Of a stretch of 35,202 nucleotides of DNA, positions 10,625-21,761 are shown piece by piece. The number at the start of each line of letters is the position of its first letter. Position 1 is the first letter of the stretch. Source of the DNA: Thermococci archaeon (lineage in GTDB: Archaea > Methanobacteriota_B > Thermococci > Thermococcales > Thermococcaceae). The DNA lies in the NCBI GenBank assembly GCA_013153595.1, contig JAADEC010000038.1, positions 1-35,202 on the forward strand, given 5' to 3'. Under the pieces are notes generated by a model. It did no database searches, had not been told where the DNA came from, and saw only the letters and a program-made list of their open reading frames with translations. A program made the position numbers and the translations under genes.

Positions 10625-11039
10625 TCTCCACACCCTCCTCACCGGGGTTAAGAACCTTAATACCGAGTTCCTTCGCGCGGGCGATTATCATCTCCCTCTT
10701 CCTCGATCCCACGGTCCTTGCTATCCTTATGGCCTGCCTCTCGGGGTCAACAGTCTCGACCTCTTTCACCGTGTGAACGAGGACCTCCTCGTAGCCGCTC
10801 GGGTGAAGCCCGCGAACCAGCCGGGGTGAGCTCCATCCTATGCTCGGGGACCGGGCCTTACCCTTCTTCTTGAGCCTCATCTTGCTGTCTATCCCCTTCG
10901 GCCTCCTCCACTTGGGGTCGTTCTTGAACTTCGGATAGCGCCACCACTCCTGCCTGAGGAACTTCGGCTTCTTGTGCTTTATCCTTGCCCTCACCCTAAG
11001 GAGTCTCGCCTTTTCTCCTTTCCCACCGTCAGATACCAT
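10593..11039 (-). CDS. rpl32e: 50S ribosomal protein L32e
   Basis: [66 protein letters not shown]. Confidence 0.95.
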   Translation of the reverse strand: MVSDGGKGEKARLLRVRARIKHKKPKFLRQEWWRYPKFKNDPKWRRPKGIDSKMRLKKKGKARSPSIGWSSPRLVRGLHPSGYEEVLVHTVKEVETVDPERQAIRIARTVGSRKREMIIARAKELGIKVLNPGEEGVENVENAEESSS

Positions 11040-11051
11040 TCATAACCCTCC

Positions 11052-11606
11052 TCAGAACTTTATAGGCTTTCCAGCCTTCTCGGTTATGTAAATACCGTCC
11101 TGGAACACCCTTCTGTCCCACTTGTTTATCCTCGTAGCCTGCTCTATGTTGGCGGCCGTCTGTCCGACTGCTTCCCGGTCTATGCCCTCGACCTCTATCG
11201 ACGATCCCTTCACCTTCACGGTGACTCCAGGGAGTATCTTCGCAACCCTCGGGGATTTCTCTCCAAGGAAGTTCTCGATCAGCACCTTGTCCCCCTGAAC
11301 CTTCACGGTTATCGGGAAGTGGCTGTAGACCACTTTAAGCCTGTAGACGAAGCCTTCAGTTACCCCGCGTATCATGTTGGCTATGTGAGCCTTGAAAGTC
11401 CTCGCAATTGCCACGTCCTTCCTCCGGGGGAACTCCTTGTACACGACGACCTTCCCATCCTCGACGAATATCTTGAAACCGGGGTACTTGAACTCCCTCC
11501 TGAGCTCTCCCTTCGGTCCCTTCACGATAACCTCTGAACCATGAACGCTGACTTCAACTCCCTCGGGGATCTCGACCTCCTCACGGATCCAAGCGTCAAC
11601 TGGCAT
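11052..11606 (-). CDS. rpl6: 50S ribosomal protein L6
   Basis: [43 protein letters not shown]; start refined from 11651. Confidence 0.95.
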   Translation of the reverse strand: MPVDAWIREEVEIPEGVEVSVHGSEVIVKGPKGELRREFKYPGFKIFVEDGKVVVYKEFPRRKDVAIARTFKAHIANMIRGVTEGFVYRLKVVYSHFPITVKVQGDKVLIENFLGEKSPRVAKILPGVTVKVKGSSIEVEGIDREAVGQTAANIEQATRINKWDRRVFQDGIYITEKAGKPIKF

Positions 11607-11619
11607 GGCAATTCCCCCC

Positions 11620-12012
11620 TCAGTAGACGTAGGCCAGCAGTCTGCCTCCAACTCCCTTCTCCCGGGCCTCTTTATGGGTCATGACACCCTGAGAGGTTGA
11701 GACTATCAGTATGCCGAACTCAAACGCTGGCAGGAATCTCTTCTCCCAGTTCTCGTACTTCCCTGCTCTCACAGGGAACCTCGGCTTTATGGCACCGGCC
11801 TTGTTTATCTTGCCAAGGAGCTGAACCCTGTATATTCCTGCCCTTCCGTCGTCTATGAACTCGAACTCTCCTATGTATCCGTTCTCCTGCATAACCCTCA
11901 GGACCTCTCCTATAAGCTTGGATGCAGGCTTTATGTAAACCTCCTTCTTGCCAACCCTCTCACTGTTCGTTATGTGGGAGAGGGCGTTTGCAAGGGGATC
12001 GAGCAGAGTCAT
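11620..12012 (-). CDS. rps8: 30S ribosomal protein S8
   Basis: [51 protein letters not shown]...[26 protein letters not shown]. Confidence 0.95.
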   Translation of the reverse strand: MTLLDPLANALSHITNSERVGKKEVYIKPASKLIGEVLRVMQENGYIGEFEFIDDGRAGIYRVQLLGKINKAGAIKPRFPVRAGKYENWEKRFLPAFEFGILIVSTSQGVMTHKEAREKGVGGRLLAYVY

Positions 12013-12081
12013 GATACCACCTCACGTACGTTCAAATCTCAATCTCACTTTTGGTTACCCAACACACTTCGCTCTCAACTC

Positions 12082-12252
12082 TCACTCATACTTCTTGAAG
12101 CCCAGCTTGGGAGCCATCTCTCTGAAGCAGTGCCTGCAGAGCATGAGGCCGTGTATTCTTATTACGGGCCCGTACTGCCCGCAACGCATGCACCTTCTCG
12201 CTCCCTTTCCAAACTTCCGTGACTTTCTCCTGTTGTAGTCCGCCTTCGCCAT
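12082..12252 (-). CDS. rps14: 30S ribosomal protein S14 (zinc-binding type)
   Basis: [56 protein letters not shown]. Confidence 0.95.
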   Translation of the reverse strand: MAKADYNRRKSRKFGKGARRCMRCGQYGPVIRIHGLMLCRHCFREMAPKLGFKKYE

Positions 12253-12253
12253 C

Positions 12254-12808
12254 TCACGCTCCCTCCACCTCAACTTTAAACTCCTCCATAGCGAAGACTA
12301 TACCCTCCTCCTTCGTGAGTTTGTGCTTCCTCGGGATCTTGTGCCTCTGCCTCTTCCTCTTCGCCACCCTGAACCCCGGCCTCTCAAGGGTCACACAGAC
12401 GTCCATGCCGAAGATGCCTATCTCCGGATCGTACTCCACGCCGGGGATGTTTATGTGCTCCTCTATGCCGAAGCAGAAGTTTCCATGTTCATCGAAGTTG
12501 CCTGCCTTCAGCCTGTTGTCAACGGCCGCAAGCAGCCTCTTGAGCATCTCCTCGGCTTTCTTTCCTCTGAGGGTAACCTTGACGGCTATGGGCTCTCCCC
12601 TTCTTATTCCGAAATCCCTGTTGGTCTGCTTCGCGCGCCTCCTTATCGGCTTCTGACCGACGAGGCTCTCGAGCATCCTCTCGGCCTTGGTAAGCCTCTC
12701 TCCACTCTCCCCGACTCCTATGTTTATGGTGACCTTGGAGATGCGGGGCTTCCTCATGGGATGTGCTTCCCAGTCCATGAGTATGGCATCCCTGTTAACG
12801 CTAACCAT
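12254..12808 (-). CDS. rpl5: 50S ribosomal protein L5
   Basis: [65 protein letters not shown]. Confidence 0.95.
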   Translation of the reverse strand: MVSVNRDAILMDWEAHPMRKPRISKVTINIGVGESGERLTKAERMLESLVGQKPIRRRAKQTNRDFGIRRGEPIAVKVTLRGKKAEEMLKRLLAAVDNRLKAGNFDEHGNFCFGIEEHINIPGVEYDPEIGIFGMDVCVTLERPGFRVAKRKRQRHKIPRKHKLTKEEGIVFAMEEFKVEVEGA

Positions 12809-12817
12809 GTTATCACC

Positions 12818-13564
12818 TCACGGAAGGGATATCCTCGGCTTGTCCTTTCCGACCACGAAAGCGTACTCCTTCAGTGTGTCGAAGAGTTCTCCGCTCTCGT
12901 CCTCTATGGTAACGACATCAGGCCAGCCCATCGGGAAACTCCTGATCTCTACTATCTTGCCCCTTCTGAAGACGTTCTTACCCTGGGTGACGAACACGTA
13001 GGAGCCGACCTCAAACGGTATGACCTCCTCTATCGTCCTCTCGGGCACCTTCATTATGATGGTGTAGGACGTTCTGAACCGATCTTTCTGCGGGTCGAGA
13101 GGTGAGTTGAGCCGTATGAGGTGGTTGGTGCCGTCGTGAAGGTTGAGCTGGACGTTGGCTCCCTTGACCATCCTCTTGTTCCTTATGCGCAGCGGCTTTA
13201 TGGAGGCCTCCTCCTCGCTTATCGGGTGGAGTATGAGCTTACCTATCCTGTTGGGAAGAACGCGGTAGTTCTCTCCGGTCTCGGGTATCGAGACTACGTC
13301 CATTATACCGACCGGGAACTTGTAGTCCCTGCGAACCTTTCCGTCCACCAGGACCTTCCCCTCGTTGAGTATCTTCCTGGCCTCACGTGCCGTTCTTGCG
13401 TAGCCGAGGTAGTCCCTTATCAGGTAGATGAGAGGTACGGACGTTTCAAGGCTGTGCGGACCGGGCCTCGGTCTCACCGCCCACTTATACACCTTCCTCT
13501 CAACGTACCATGACGTTGGAGAGGCGAACCTCTTTAAATGCCTCTTCGCACCTTTCCTCGCCAT
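12818..13564 (-). CDS. rps4e: 30S ribosomal protein S4e
   Basis: [80 protein letters not shown]. Confidence 0.95.
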   Translation of the reverse strand: MARKGAKRHLKRFASPTSWYVERKVYKWAVRPRPGPHSLETSVPLIYLIRDYLGYARTAREARKILNEGKVLVDGKVRRDYKFPVGIMDVVSIPETGENYRVLPNRIGKLILHPISEEEASIKPLRIRNKRMVKGANVQLNLHDGTNHLIRLNSPLDPQKDRFRTSYTIIMKVPERTIEEVIPFEVGSYVFVTQGKNVFRRGKIVEIRSFPMGWPDVVTIEDESGELFDTLKEYAFVVGKDKPRISLP

Positions 13565-13935
13565 CACTTAGACCTCCTTTCAATTATCTTACTCCTAATC
13601 TCATCGCTCATGTCGAGATCTATGACGATGAGGTTGGATGGATGTATCGGCCTGAAGATCTCGGTTCCATCGACCTTCTTCCTCGTGACGCCTTCAACGT
13701 AAACCCTGTAGTGTTTAAGATCGACCTCGGCGATCTTGCCTTCCTTCCCCACGATCTCAGGGGAACCCCTCACGATCCTGACCTTGTCTCCCTTCCTCAC
13801 GGGTATGCTCCTGAAGCCGTACTTCTCACGGAGCTCTCTGCTCAGGTGAGCGCTCATCATCTTATGTCTCAGATGCAGAGGAGCGTTGTACAGGAACTTC
13901 CTCTGCTTCTTGGGCTTCTTTGAGCTCATCCTCAT
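13564..13935 (-). CDS. rpl24: 50S ribosomal protein L24
   Basis: [60 protein letters not shown] motif; RBS ggtgat. Confidence 0.95.
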   Translation of the reverse strand: MRMSSKKPKKQRKFLYNAPLHLRHKMMSAHLSRELREKYGFRSIPVRKGDKVRIVRGSPEIVGKEGKIAEVDLKHYRVYVEGVTRKKVDGTEIFRPIHPSNLIVIDLDMSDEIRSKIIERRSK

Positions 13936-13945
13936 TTGAATCACC

Positions 13946-14371
13946 TCATATAACTATGCTCGCTATACTACCGAGCCTGACCCATCTCTCCGCCGCCTCT
14001 CTCGCTATGGCGCCCCTTATCTCCGTTCCCCTTGGGACACCCTCAGGGGTCACTATGGCGGCAGCGTTATCCTCGAACTTCACGCGCGTCCCATCGAGCC
14101 TGCGGTACTCCTTGCGCTGCCTCACTATGACCGCCCTCACCACCTGGTGCCTTATGTCGGGTCTGCCCTTCTTGACGGTCGCGATGACCATGTCACCGAC
14201 GCCAGCCGCCGCGAGCCTTCTGCGTGTTCCCTTGTACCCAACAACGCCTATTATCTGTATGACCTTCGCACCGCTGTTGTCGGCGACCCTGAGGTAGGCC
14301 CCAACGGGCAGGGCTCTGGTTGGCCTAACCGGGCTTATACCCCTCGTTGCACCCGCACCCTTCTTCGCCAT
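13946..14371 (-). CDS. rpl14: 50S ribosomal protein L14
   Basis: [49 protein letters not shown]. Confidence 0.95.
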   Translation of the reverse strand: MAKKGAGATRGISPVRPTRALPVGAYLRVADNSGAKVIQIIGVVGYKGTRRRLAAAGVGDMVIATVKKGRPDIRHQVVRAVIVRQRKEYRRLDGTRVKFEDNAAAIVTPEGVPRGTEIRGAIAREAAERWVRLGSIASIVI

Positions 14372-14375
14372 GCTC

Positions 14376-14705
14376 TCAACCTCCTCTCTTCATTACCGCA
14401 ACGACGGTAAAGCTCTTGGTCTTGCTGAGAGGCCTCGTCTCGGCTATGAGGACTCTATCACCCACCCTGGCCCCCACGCAGGGAGGATTGTGGGCGTGTA
14501 TCTTGCTCCTTCTGAGCTCGTACCTCTCGTATTTCTTCAGGTAGTGATAGTGCTGCCTCTCAACGACCACCGTCTTCTTACCTTTGTCGCTTACAACCAC
14601 GCCTTCGAAGTACCTTCCGTGTATCTTGACGTGCCCGTGCCAAGGACACTTCGGATCGTCACATTTCTCGGAGGGGGGCTGAACCCTCAATCCTATCTCT
14701 CCCAT
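14376..14705 (-). CDS. rps17: 30S ribosomal protein S17
   Basis: [57 protein letters not shown]. Confidence 0.94.
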   Translation of the reverse strand: MGEIGLRVQPPSEKCDDPKCPWHGHVKIHGRYFEGVVVSDKGKKTVVVERQHYHYLKKYERYELRRSKIHAHNPPCVGARVGDRVLIAETRPLSKTKSFTVVAVMKRGG

Positions 14706-14779
14706 CAAACTCACCCCTTCATCCTTATGCCATCCATTCTTAACCCGTAATCCTCAACGCTTCGTTCCTCATCCATCAT

Positions 14780-15157
14780 CTATCGCTTACCCTTCAGCCT
14801 CATCTCGGGGCGACCCAGGAGGTCTTCACCCCTCACCACCAGTCTGCTCCCATCCTCGAGCTCAAGCTCGAAGTCTGCAACGGCCTTGGGGACCACCCAA
14901 GACCTGCCCAAACCCATGATCACGATCGTGTTCCTGGTCTCGTCCGCCACGTAACCCTCGATGCCGACCAGTTCTGGATGGGACGCTCTTATAACCTTTG
15001 CTTTGAGGCCTATGAGCTCATGTCTCGTTACGTTTCTCCTCGTTAGTCTACCTCTATGAGCTCCTCTGAAAATCCAAGGTCTGCCAGCAACTTCTTTATT
15101 CGGTCTCTGTGGTCTCCCTGCAGTTCTATCCTTCCTTTTTTCACGGTTCCTCCGCAT
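14780..15157 (-). CDS. rnp1: ribonuclease P protein component 1 (Rpp29/Pop4-like)
   Basis: [53 protein letters not shown]; between SUI1 and S17. No alternative start codon between ATG 15157 and the fold core. Confidence 0.9.
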   Translation of the reverse strand: MRRNREKRKDRTAGRPQRPNKEVAGRPWIFRGAHRGRLTRRNVTRHELIGLKAKVIRASHPELVGIEGYVADETRNTIVIMGLGRSWVVPKAVADFELELEDGSRLVVRGEDLLGRPEMRLKGKR

Positions 15158-15339
15158 GCAAGCTTCCCCTTCAGCTTCTTGGCTATGGCCTCTAAATCGA
15201 ACTCCTTCTCGTCTATTCCCTCTATTATCGTCTTCAGCTTTCCGTACCGGGCCCTCTCTATGTAGACCTTTATCCTCTGCTGTTCCTTCAGGACTTCCTT
15301 AAAGAGCATCTCATCCAAAGGGTTAACGATCCTAGGCAC
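15043..15339 (-). CDS. SUI1/eIF1 family translation initiation factor
   Basis: [67 protein letters not shown]. Confidence 0.92.
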   Translation of the reverse strand: MPRIVNPLDEMLFKEVLKEQQRIKVYIERARYGKLKTIIEGIDEKEFDLEAIAKKLKGKLACGGTVKKGRIELQGDHRDRIKKLLADLGFSEELIEVD

Positions 15340-15345
15340 CGAACC

Positions 15346-15552
15346 TCACCTTTTCTCCTCAAGCTTCTCCTTTTTTATTGTAATCAAGCGTGCTATATCA
15401 CGCTTTAAATCCCTTATGACCATGGGGTTCTCAAGGGAGGTCCCCATGGTGAGCATGCCCCGTTCCTTGGCGAGTTCCACCCTGAGCTGCTTGAGCTTCT
15501 CATCTATCTCATCAATGCTCATGTCCCTTATCTCACTGGGCTTCAGGGGCAT
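15346..15552 (-). CDS. rpl29: 50S ribosomal protein L29
   Basis: [59 protein letters not shown]; overlaps the S3 end by 20 nt. Confidence 0.94.
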   Translation of the reverse strand: MPLKPSEIRDMSIDEIDEKLKQLRVELAKERGMLTMGTSLENPMVIRDLKRDIARLITIKKEKLEEKR

Positions 15553-16171
15553 TCTCCTCCACCTCCGGGCTCTCCTTCCTCTCCAGCACCTCAACCTCAT
15601 CGGGGAGCTTTGCGTCGGGAGGCATTATGGCGACCTTGACACCTATGACGCCGAGCTTGAGCAGGGCCTGTGCGTAGCCCTTGCTGACGAGTGTTTCAGC
15701 GGGATTTCCGACCTTTGCGAGGTAGCCCTGGTAGAAGCGGACGCTCTTTGCCCTCTCGCCCGTGAGCTTCCCGCTGAGCCTTATCTCAACGCCCCTTGCA
15801 CCGTTCCTCATTATCGCCCTTATCGCCGAGTAGGCGGCCCTTCTGAAGTGGATTCCCCTCTCAAGGGCCTGGGCAAGCCTCACCGCCTGAACCTTGGCGT
15901 TGAGGTAGGGGTTCTTTATTTCCTCAACTTCGACCTGCGGGTTCTCAAGTCCGAACTTCGACTCGAGTACCCTTGTGAGCTGCCTTATTCTCCTTCCACC
16001 CCTACCTATGGCGTATCCGGGGCTGGCGGCGAATATTATGACTTTCGTGCCGAGGGGAGTCTTCTTTATGTCCAGACCGCCGTACCCCCCTCTCCTGAGC
16101 TCCTTCTCCAGGTACTCGTCTATGAGCATCTCCTTAACGCCTTCCTTTATGAAGTACCTCTCAATCGCCAA
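15533..16171 (-). CDS. rps3: 30S ribosomal protein S3
   Basis: (TTG start) [65 protein letters not shown] ggaggtgaaagtc precedes TTG at 16169-16171. Confidence 0.94.
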   Translation of the reverse strand: MAIERYFIKEGVKEMLIDEYLEKELRRGGYGGLDIKKTPLGTKVIIFAASPGYAIGRGGRRIRQLTRVLESKFGLENPQVEVEEIKNPYLNAKVQAVRLAQALERGIHFRRAAYSAIRAIMRNGARGVEIRLSGKLTGERAKSVRFYQGYLAKVGNPAETLVSKGYAQALLKLGVIGVKVAIMPPDAKLPDEVEVLERKESPEVEENAPEAQ

Positions 16172-16192
16172 GACTTTCACCTCCGATTTCGA

Positions 16193-16660
16193 TCATCGCC
16201 GCTCCTCAACCACTATCTCCACGTGGGTTGTCTCCTCGTTGAACGGGCCTGCCCTTCCGTAGGCTCTGGGCATGTAGCCCCTCAGCACGGGCCCCCTCTG
16301 AGCCGCCGCGTGAACTATGCGGAGTCTGTCGGGATCGAGTCCCTTCTGCTCGGCGTTGTTCTTGGCGTTGAGCACGACCTTCTTTATGGCCTTGGCAACC
16401 TTGACCGGGTACCTTCCTGGGCCGAAACCCCTGCCCGGTTTGTGGCCCTGGCTGTCGTTGAAGCGTTTCATCGGCACCGGGCGTCTCTTTGCTATGACGT
16501 CGTCGAGGTACCTGATGGCATCGTTGAGCTTCATCCCTCTTATCTCCCTCAGCAGTTCAATGCTGTGCTTCGGCGATACCCTGAGGTCCCTTCCGCTGGC
16601 CCTGGCCATCCTCTCAGGATCGTAGTTATCGAATGAGTAGCCGAACCTACCCCTGCTCAT
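16193..16660 (-). CDS. rpl22: 50S ribosomal protein L22
   Basis: [64 protein letters not shown]. Confidence 0.95.
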   Translation of the reverse strand: MSRGRFGYSFDNYDPERMARASGRDLRVSPKHSIELLREIRGMKLNDAIRYLDDVIAKRRPVPMKRFNDSQGHKPGRGFGPGRYPVKVAKAIKKVVLNAKNNAEQKGLDPDRLRIVHAAAQRGPVLRGYMPRAYGRAGPFNEETTHVEIVVEERR

Positions 16661-16674
16661 GTTACCACCTCACT

Positions 16675-17073
16675 TCACTTAACTGCCACGAACATCGATG
16701 ACCTCGTCGCACCCACACCTGGTGAACCGTGCTGCACGATCTTCCTCGTCAGCGCAAACTCCCCGAGGTAGTGTCCTATCATCTCCGGCTTTATCTGAAC
16801 CGGAACGAACTCCTTACCGTTGTGGACGTAGATGGTCATGCCAACCATCTCGGGCAGGACGACCATGTCCCTGCTGTGGGTTCTTATCGGTTTGCTGTAC
16901 TTGCCCCTCCTGGCCAGCCTTATCTTCCTGAGCAACTTCTTCTGCTCTGGGGAAAGACCGCGCCTGAGGCTCCTTCTCTGTCTTGAGGGGAGCAGCTTTG
17001 AAAAGTCCTCCAGTGACATGTTCAGGAGATCTTCAAGCCGGTAACCACGGTACTTAAACTCTCTCTTCGGCAT
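16675..17073 (-). CDS. rps19: 30S ribosomal protein S19
   Basis: [46 protein letters not shown]. Confidence 0.95.
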   Translation of the reverse strand: MPKREFKYRGYRLEDLLNMSLEDFSKLLPSRQRRSLRRGLSPEQKKLLRKIRLARRGKYSKPIRTHSRDMVVLPEMVGMTIYVHNGKEFVPVQIKPEMIGHYLGEFALTRKIVQHGSPGVGATRSSMFVAVK

Positions 17074-17086
17074 TCAAAACACCTCC

Positions 17087-17806
17087 TCACTTCCTCCTAC
17101 CAGTTCTTCTCGCAGCCACGTGACCGACCTTCCTTCCAGGCGGAGCCCTGCGCGATACCGTGCTCGGCCTGCCTATGTGGTGCTCCTTACCACCGTGCGG
17201 GTGGTTGACGGCGTTCATCTTGACACCCCTCGGCTTCGGCCAGAACCTGTTGCGAGCCTTGGCAATGTAGTAGGCCTTACCGGCCTTTACTATCGGCTTC
17301 TCGAGCCTTCCACCGCCAGCAACGACGCCGATCGTTGCCCTGCAGTTTGGATTAAACGCCTTGAGCTCTCCGCTTGGAAGCTGAACCATGACCCTGTTCC
17401 TCTCCCTGCTGACGACGAGGGCGTAGGTTCCACCGGCGCGGACGTACTTTCCGCCATCTCCAGGACGTCCCTCTATGTCGTAGACGTACGTTCCCTCGGG
17501 GATCTTGGCCAGCGGCAGGGAGTTCCCCGCGGCTATTGGAGCCTCAGGCCCTATGTAGACCTCCTGACCAACCAGCAGGCCTTCGGGCGCTATTATAAGC
17601 TTCTCCATCCCATCGCTGAACCTGACCCTTGCAACCGGGGCGGTCCTGCCCGGATCGTGGAGTATCTCGATGACCCTTCCCGCTATCGTAGCATCCTTCG
17701 TGTAGTTCAGAGGAACGTACCTAACGGCCCCCCTGTACCTGTGCGAAGGGGCCCTGAAGGTTGTGCTCCCCTTTCCTCTCCTCTGCTGTATCAGACTCTT
17801 ACCCAT
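17087..17806 (-). CDS. rpl2: 50S ribosomal protein L2
   Basis: [30 protein letters not shown]...[51 protein letters not shown]. Confidence 0.96.
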   Translation of the reverse strand: MGKSLIQQRRGKGSTTFRAPSHRYRGAVRYVPLNYTKDATIAGRVIEILHDPGRTAPVARVRFSDGMEKLIIAPEGLLVGQEVYIGPEAPIAAGNSLPLAKIPEGTYVYDIEGRPGDGGKYVRAGGTYALVVSRERNRVMVQLPSGELKAFNPNCRATIGVVAGGGRLEKPIVKAGKAYYIAKARNRFWPKPRGVKMNAVNHPHGGKEHHIGRPSTVSRRAPPGRKVGHVAARRTGRRK

Positions 17807-17817
17807 CTCACATCACC

Positions 17818-18084
17818 TCAGAACAGACCTATCCTTGCGGCTACCTCACTCGCATCGTACTCGGGCTTGAGCTTAACGTAAGCCTTTTTCTCTCCCCTCA
17901 TGGTCACGAGGACGTTAACCTTCTGAACCTTCACGTCGAACATCTCCTCAACGGCCCTCTTTATGTCCTGCTTCGTTGCCCTTCTGTCCACTATGAACGT
18001 CAGCTTGTTCTCCCTCTCTATCATCGATACGGCCTTTTCGGTGACGACGGGCTTTATTATAACCGTGTACGGGTCAAACTTCAT
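17818..18084 (-). CDS. rpl23: 50S ribosomal protein L23
   Basis: [54 protein letters not shown]. Confidence 0.95.
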   Translation of the reverse strand: MKFDPYTVIIKPVVTEKAVSMIERENKLTFIVDRRATKQDIKRAVEEMFDVKVQKVNVLVTMRGEKKAYVKLKPEYDASEVAARIGLF

Positions 18085-18103
18085 TCCTGATCACCCCACA
18101 CCA

Positions 18104-18871
18104 TCAACCATAAAGCTCCCTGAGCTTCTCTATCGCTCCTCTCGTCCATACGGTCAGCCTTCCGGGGTGGGTTCCGGGTGCGAGCATCTCCACACCGAGG
18201 TTCTGAACGGTTACCACGTCAACGCCCGGATGATTCCTGGCCCCCTGAACTATACCCTCGTTCTTGGCCACCACTATGAGCGGACCCTTCACCTTCTTGT
18301 ACCTTCTCCCGCGCATCTTGCCCTTTCCTGCCCGCACCTTCCTGTTCTTCTTAGCCCTCTCGACGTCTCCCCAGACCCCGAGCTTCATGAGTATCTCCCT
18401 CGTCTCCCGGGTTCTGGAGACGCCCTCCAGATCATCGACAACGACGAGCGGTATTCCAACGACACCATCGACGACGTGGCCCCTCTGCTTCACGAGGTCG
18501 TAGTTGGCGGTTGCCGCTATGGCACTCATCAAAGCGAGGCGCTTCTCCTTCTTGTTTATGTCCTCCCAGATGACCTTCTCAACCTTGGGCGGGTGGGTTC
18601 TCCTGCCCCCGCGCGCAAACGGTACGAAAGCCGCGAAACGCGGCGAAGTCTTTATCCTCTCAACCCTCGCCATGCCGTGTCCCTTACCGATGTTCTCGGT
18701 CACGCGCCTCTTACCCGCCAGCGGATCCCTTCCCTGTGGCTGAATCCTGTGAGTCCATGAAGCTATGACCGCTCTCCTTATCAGATCCGGCCTGTACGGG
18801 GTCGAGAACACCTTGGGAAGCTCTATCTCATCGACGGATTCTCCATCAAGGTTGTAAACTTTGACACGCAT
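18104..18871 (-). CDS. rpl4: 50S ribosomal protein L4
   Basis: [57 protein letters not shown]. Confidence 0.95.
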   Translation of the reverse strand: MRVKVYNLDGESVDEIELPKVFSTPYRPDLIRRAVIASWTHRIQPQGRDPLAGKRRVTENIGKGHGMARVERIKTSPRFAAFVPFARGGRRTHPPKVEKVIWEDINKKEKRLALMSAIAATANYDLVKQRGHVVDGVVGIPLVVVDDLEGVSRTRETREILMKLGVWGDVERAKKNRKVRAGKGKMRGRRYKKVKGPLIVVAKNEGIVQGARNHPGVDVVTVQNLGVEMLAPGTHPGRLTVWTRGAIEKLRELYG

Positions 18872-18888
18872 AGGATCACCTCCAAACC

Positions 18889-19929
18889 TCACTGCTTGGA
18901 CTCCCTGCTTACGTAGGTTATCTGAACCCTCTCAACGGGCGGCTTCTTCGCAGGCGGCCTTATCGCAGGCCTGACCCTGACTATCCTCTTGAACGAGCCG
19001 GGTATGGTTCCCTGGATGAGCATGAAGTCACTGCGCACCACTCCGTAGTGCGGGAAGCCTCCCTTGGGGGTTATCTCGACGGGGTTCCCCCCGACGTTGA
19101 GCCTGCCGTTCTCGCCTATCGCTATCAGCCTGTCGTTGAACTCCGTCCTGTGATGGAAGCCCATCTGACCTGCCTGCGGGATCGTCCACATGACCCTCGG
19201 CGGGTGCCAGGGACCGAGGTTTCCTATGTGCCTTCCCTTGCCGGCACGCTGGGCCTTGTGGAACTGTATCTTGACGCCCCAGCGCTTGACAGGGCCCTGG
19301 GTTCCCTTACCCTTCGTGACGCCTATGACGTCGAGCAGCTCGCCCTCACGGAGAACGTCCATCACCCTGAGCTCCCCGCCTATCTTCTCCTTGGCGTACT
19401 CAAACTTCGCCTTAACGTCGTTTCCTCCGATGGCGTACTCCATTATCTCCGGCTTCTTCTTGAGCTTTATGAGCCATGGCTGCGTGTGAACGAGAAGCCT
19501 GACCTCCACGATTTCCCCATCGCTGATCATGTCCTCAAGCTTTCCGAGCTTCTCATTGAAAGCATCCTCATCGTAGTTCTTCGGAAGGTTCCTGAGCCTC
19601 CTCCTGACGTTCTCATTCAGGGAGGGGTACCAAACCTCGGTGGCCGTTTCAAGGCCGAGGTAACCCATCCTGTACGCCCTGACGCCGTAGACGAAGAGGG
19701 GCGGAGCCTCCACCACCGTCACGGGCATGAATATCTCCTTACCCTTCGTGAGTCCTGGTCTGTCGTCTATCATGAGTACGTGCGTCATGCCTGCCTTGTA
19801 CCCTGCGAACCCGAGCATTCTGACCTCGTCCGACTTGGGCCAGCTCTTTATTCTCGGGACTACACTCCTCGCCCTTTTCCTTGGACTGAAGGCGAGTGAG
19901 CCTCTTCTTGGCCTGTGGATCTTTCCCAT
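18889..19929 (-). CDS. rpl3: 50S ribosomal protein L3
   Basis: [31 protein letters not shown]...[17 protein letters not shown]...[30 protein letters not shown]. Confidence 0.96.
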   Translation of the reverse strand: MGKIHRPRRGSLAFSPRKRARSVVPRIKSWPKSDEVRMLGFAGYKAGMTHVLMIDDRPGLTKGKEIFMPVTVVEAPPLFVYGVRAYRMGYLGLETATEVWYPSLNENVRRRLRNLPKNYDEDAFNEKLGKLEDMISDGEIVEVRLLVHTQPWLIKLKKKPEIMEYAIGGNDVKAKFEYAKEKIGGELRVMDVLREGELLDVIGVTKGKGTQGPVKRWGVKIQFHKAQRAGKGRHIGNLGPWHPPRVMWTIPQAGQMGFHHRTEFNDRLIAIGENGRLNVGGNPVEITPKGGFPHYGVVRSDFMLIQGTIPGSFKRIVRVRPAIRPPAKKPPVERVQITYVSRESKQ

Positions 19930-19951
19930 CTCGATCCCTCCTCATTCTCCT

Positions 19952-20725
19952 CTATCCTCTATACCCAACAACGTTCAGTACCGCGAGGGTGGCCAAGACG
20001 GCTTCCTCCGTTCTAACCGTCTCGGTCCACTGAGATGGCAACGTGTTGAGCGTTAAATCGAACTCGTACGGCTCCTCCAGCAGCTCAAACACGCCCTTAC
20101 GCGGGGAACCGAACACCAGACCGACCTCCCCGCTCAGGTCCGGGAGCCTGACCTTCCTCACATCAACCCCCCTTCTGGAGGTGGCGATGACCACTTCGAG
20201 TCCCGCCTTTTTAAGTGTCCTCGCCAGAGGTCTGCCCGTCAGGTGAACCCTGTACCCCCAGTACTCCTCTGCCTTGGCAGCCACGACCTTCAGGGGCCTC
20301 GTGGACACCACCCTGAACGTCCCCCTGCCCTCGGCACTACCTTCCACGACCTCGGCGAGATCGTCGAGACCTATGTCCGCGTAGGTTCTCCTCCCCCGTC
20401 TGAACGCGTATCCCTCCCTGATCTCACCGATCTTGGGTTCTCCCTTGAGCTTGTGGCTCGGGATCCTGAGGGGAGGAAGCACCCCCGCGTACTTCAGCTC
20501 CGGCATTATGGGAAACAGCCTCTTTCTGAGGTACTGGGGAGTCTCTGCGTACTCAAGCACGGTTTTTATGAACCTGCCGTCCTTCCCGCCTGCCCTGTAT
20601 ATCCAGATGTGTTCCACACCGAATATCGCCGCCGCCCGGGCTATCTGTCCCACCTTGTAGGTCCGTATCTTGGGATCATCCTTCTCCTCAAGTAGCGAAT
20701 CCGGTATGAACACGTGCCAGCTCAT
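19952..20725 (-). CDS. SPOUT-superfamily RNA methyltransferase (COG2106-like, C9orf114/SPOUT1 homologue), first gene of the superoperon
   Basis: MSWHVFIPDSLLEEKDDPKIRTYKVGQIARAAAIFGVEHIWIYR...VGLVFGSPRKGVFELL...FDLTLNTLPSQWTETVRTEEAVLATLAVLNV. Confidence 0.85.
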   Translation of the reverse strand: MSWHVFIPDSLLEEKDDPKIRTYKVGQIARAAAIFGVEHIWIYRAGGKDGRFIKTVLEYAETPQYLRKRLFPIMPELKYAGVLPPLRIPSHKLKGEPKIGEIREGYAFRRGRRTYADIGLDDLAEVVEGSAEGRGTFRVVSTRPLKVVAAKAEEYWGYRVHLTGRPLARTLKKAGLEVVIATSRRGVDVRKVRLPDLSGEVGLVFGSPRKGVFELLEEPYEFDLTLNTLPSQWTETVRTEEAVLATLAVLNVVGYRG

Positions 20726-20773
20726 CTGTTATCCTCGCTGTGAGTCATTTGGGCTGGACTGAGGTTCAGTGAG

Positions 20774-20791
20774 GTATTTAAAAGACTTTCG
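20774..20791 (-). promoter_or_regulatory. BRE/TATA promoter driving the SPOUT-MTase/S10-spc superoperon
   Basis: Minus strand CGAAAGTCTTTTAAATAC about 50-65 nt upstream of the 20725 ATG; matches the Thermococcales BRE (CGAAA) plus TATA style. Confidence 0.65.
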
Positions 20792-20873
20792 AGGCATTCC
20801 ACCCTTTCATCCCGGGGAGCAATGAAAAATTTTTGCAAAAACCAAACCAACGCCTGAAGCCTAAAACCCAAAC

Positions 20874-21743
20874 CTAAGGCTCAACTTCGATTTCGATCCC
20901 GTAGACCTTCTCAGGGTTCTCGACGTGTATCCTGTAGACGTCCTCCTCTGTGAATAGGCCGTTCTGGAGGAAGGCTTTCGTTCTCCTCGGGACCGTCTTC
21001 GGACCGAGGACTGCTCCGGGTCTTCTCCTGTCGTCTATGTAGTCGGTCTCCATCATGAAGCGGTTGCCCTGCTCTATCGCCTCCTTGATGTTCTTCCTGC
21101 TCGCTATGATGCTCGGGAAGACCCCGACTTCTTCCGCCACTTTCACCAGCGGCGGCGAGAAGTGCTTGACGACGCGGTAGGGCTTTATGCCAACCTCCCT
21201 CACGTACCCGCCGAGCTCCCTGAACTTAGCTTCGTCAAAGCTCTCGGTGTGGAGCTGAACCGCGCAGTCCGCCTCCTTGGCGAGGCTCATACCGTACTTC
21301 ATAAGCTCGATGCTCGCTTCCCAGACATCCGCGCTAACCTCGTAGTGCGGCCTGCCTATCTCGCCTATCGCAACGGCTTTGCCCTCGAGGCACAGCTTTT
21401 GCGCGTATTCCAGGGCCTTCATGACCTCGTTCCTCGCGTACTCAATACCCCTCTGCTCGGCCAAATGGACGAACTCAGCCGGATGGACGCCGACGACGGC
21501 GAAAGCTTTGACGTCCGTCTCCCTGTTTATCCTCTCCACCAGTTCAACGTGGAAGTCCATAGCTTTCATGAAGTCCTCCGCGCTTCCCCCTCTGAAGCCG
21601 TAGTCGCGGGCCGTCTTGTAGACCACCATCAGGTGCGTTCCTCCAGCCCGGTGAAACTGCCTGACGGCGTCTAAGAAGAGGCCGTGGTAGGGATCAACGT
21701 GGAAGTGATCGTCCAGCACCGGAAACCCTCCTTCCAAACCCAT
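20874..21743 (-). CDS. TatD-like metal-dependent TIM-barrel hydrolase
   Basis: FPVLDDHFHVDPYHG...AFAVVGVHPAEFVHL...AVAIGEIGRPHYEV...VQLHTES...METDYIDD; TatD-like HxH and Asp motifs. Exact start is uncertain (21752/21743/21737). Confidence 0.78.
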   Translation of the reverse strand: MGLEGGFPVLDDHFHVDPYHGLFLDAVRQFHRAGGTHLMVVYKTARDYGFRGGSAEDFMKAMDFHVELVERINRETDVKAFAVVGVHPAEFVHLAEQRGIEYARNEVMKALEYAQKLCLEGKAVAIGEIGRPHYEVSADVWEASIELMKYGMSLAKEADCAVQLHTESFDEAKFRELGGYVREVGIKPYRVVKHFSPPLVKVAEEVGVFPSIIASRKNIKEAIEQGNRFMMETDYIDDRRRPGAVLGPKTVPRRTKAFLQNGLFTEEDVYRIHVENPEKVYGIEIEVEP

Positions 21744-21761
21744 CACCTCCAAACCATCTCC

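Noticed and set aside
15416-16636. 406-aa plus-strand ORF
   Set aside because: Antisense to L29, S3 and L22, which are unmistakable; an artefact of GC-rich codon structure on the opposite strand.
19048-19899. 283-aa plus-strand ORF opposite L3
   Set aside because: Shadow of the well supported L3 gene; no recognisable domain.
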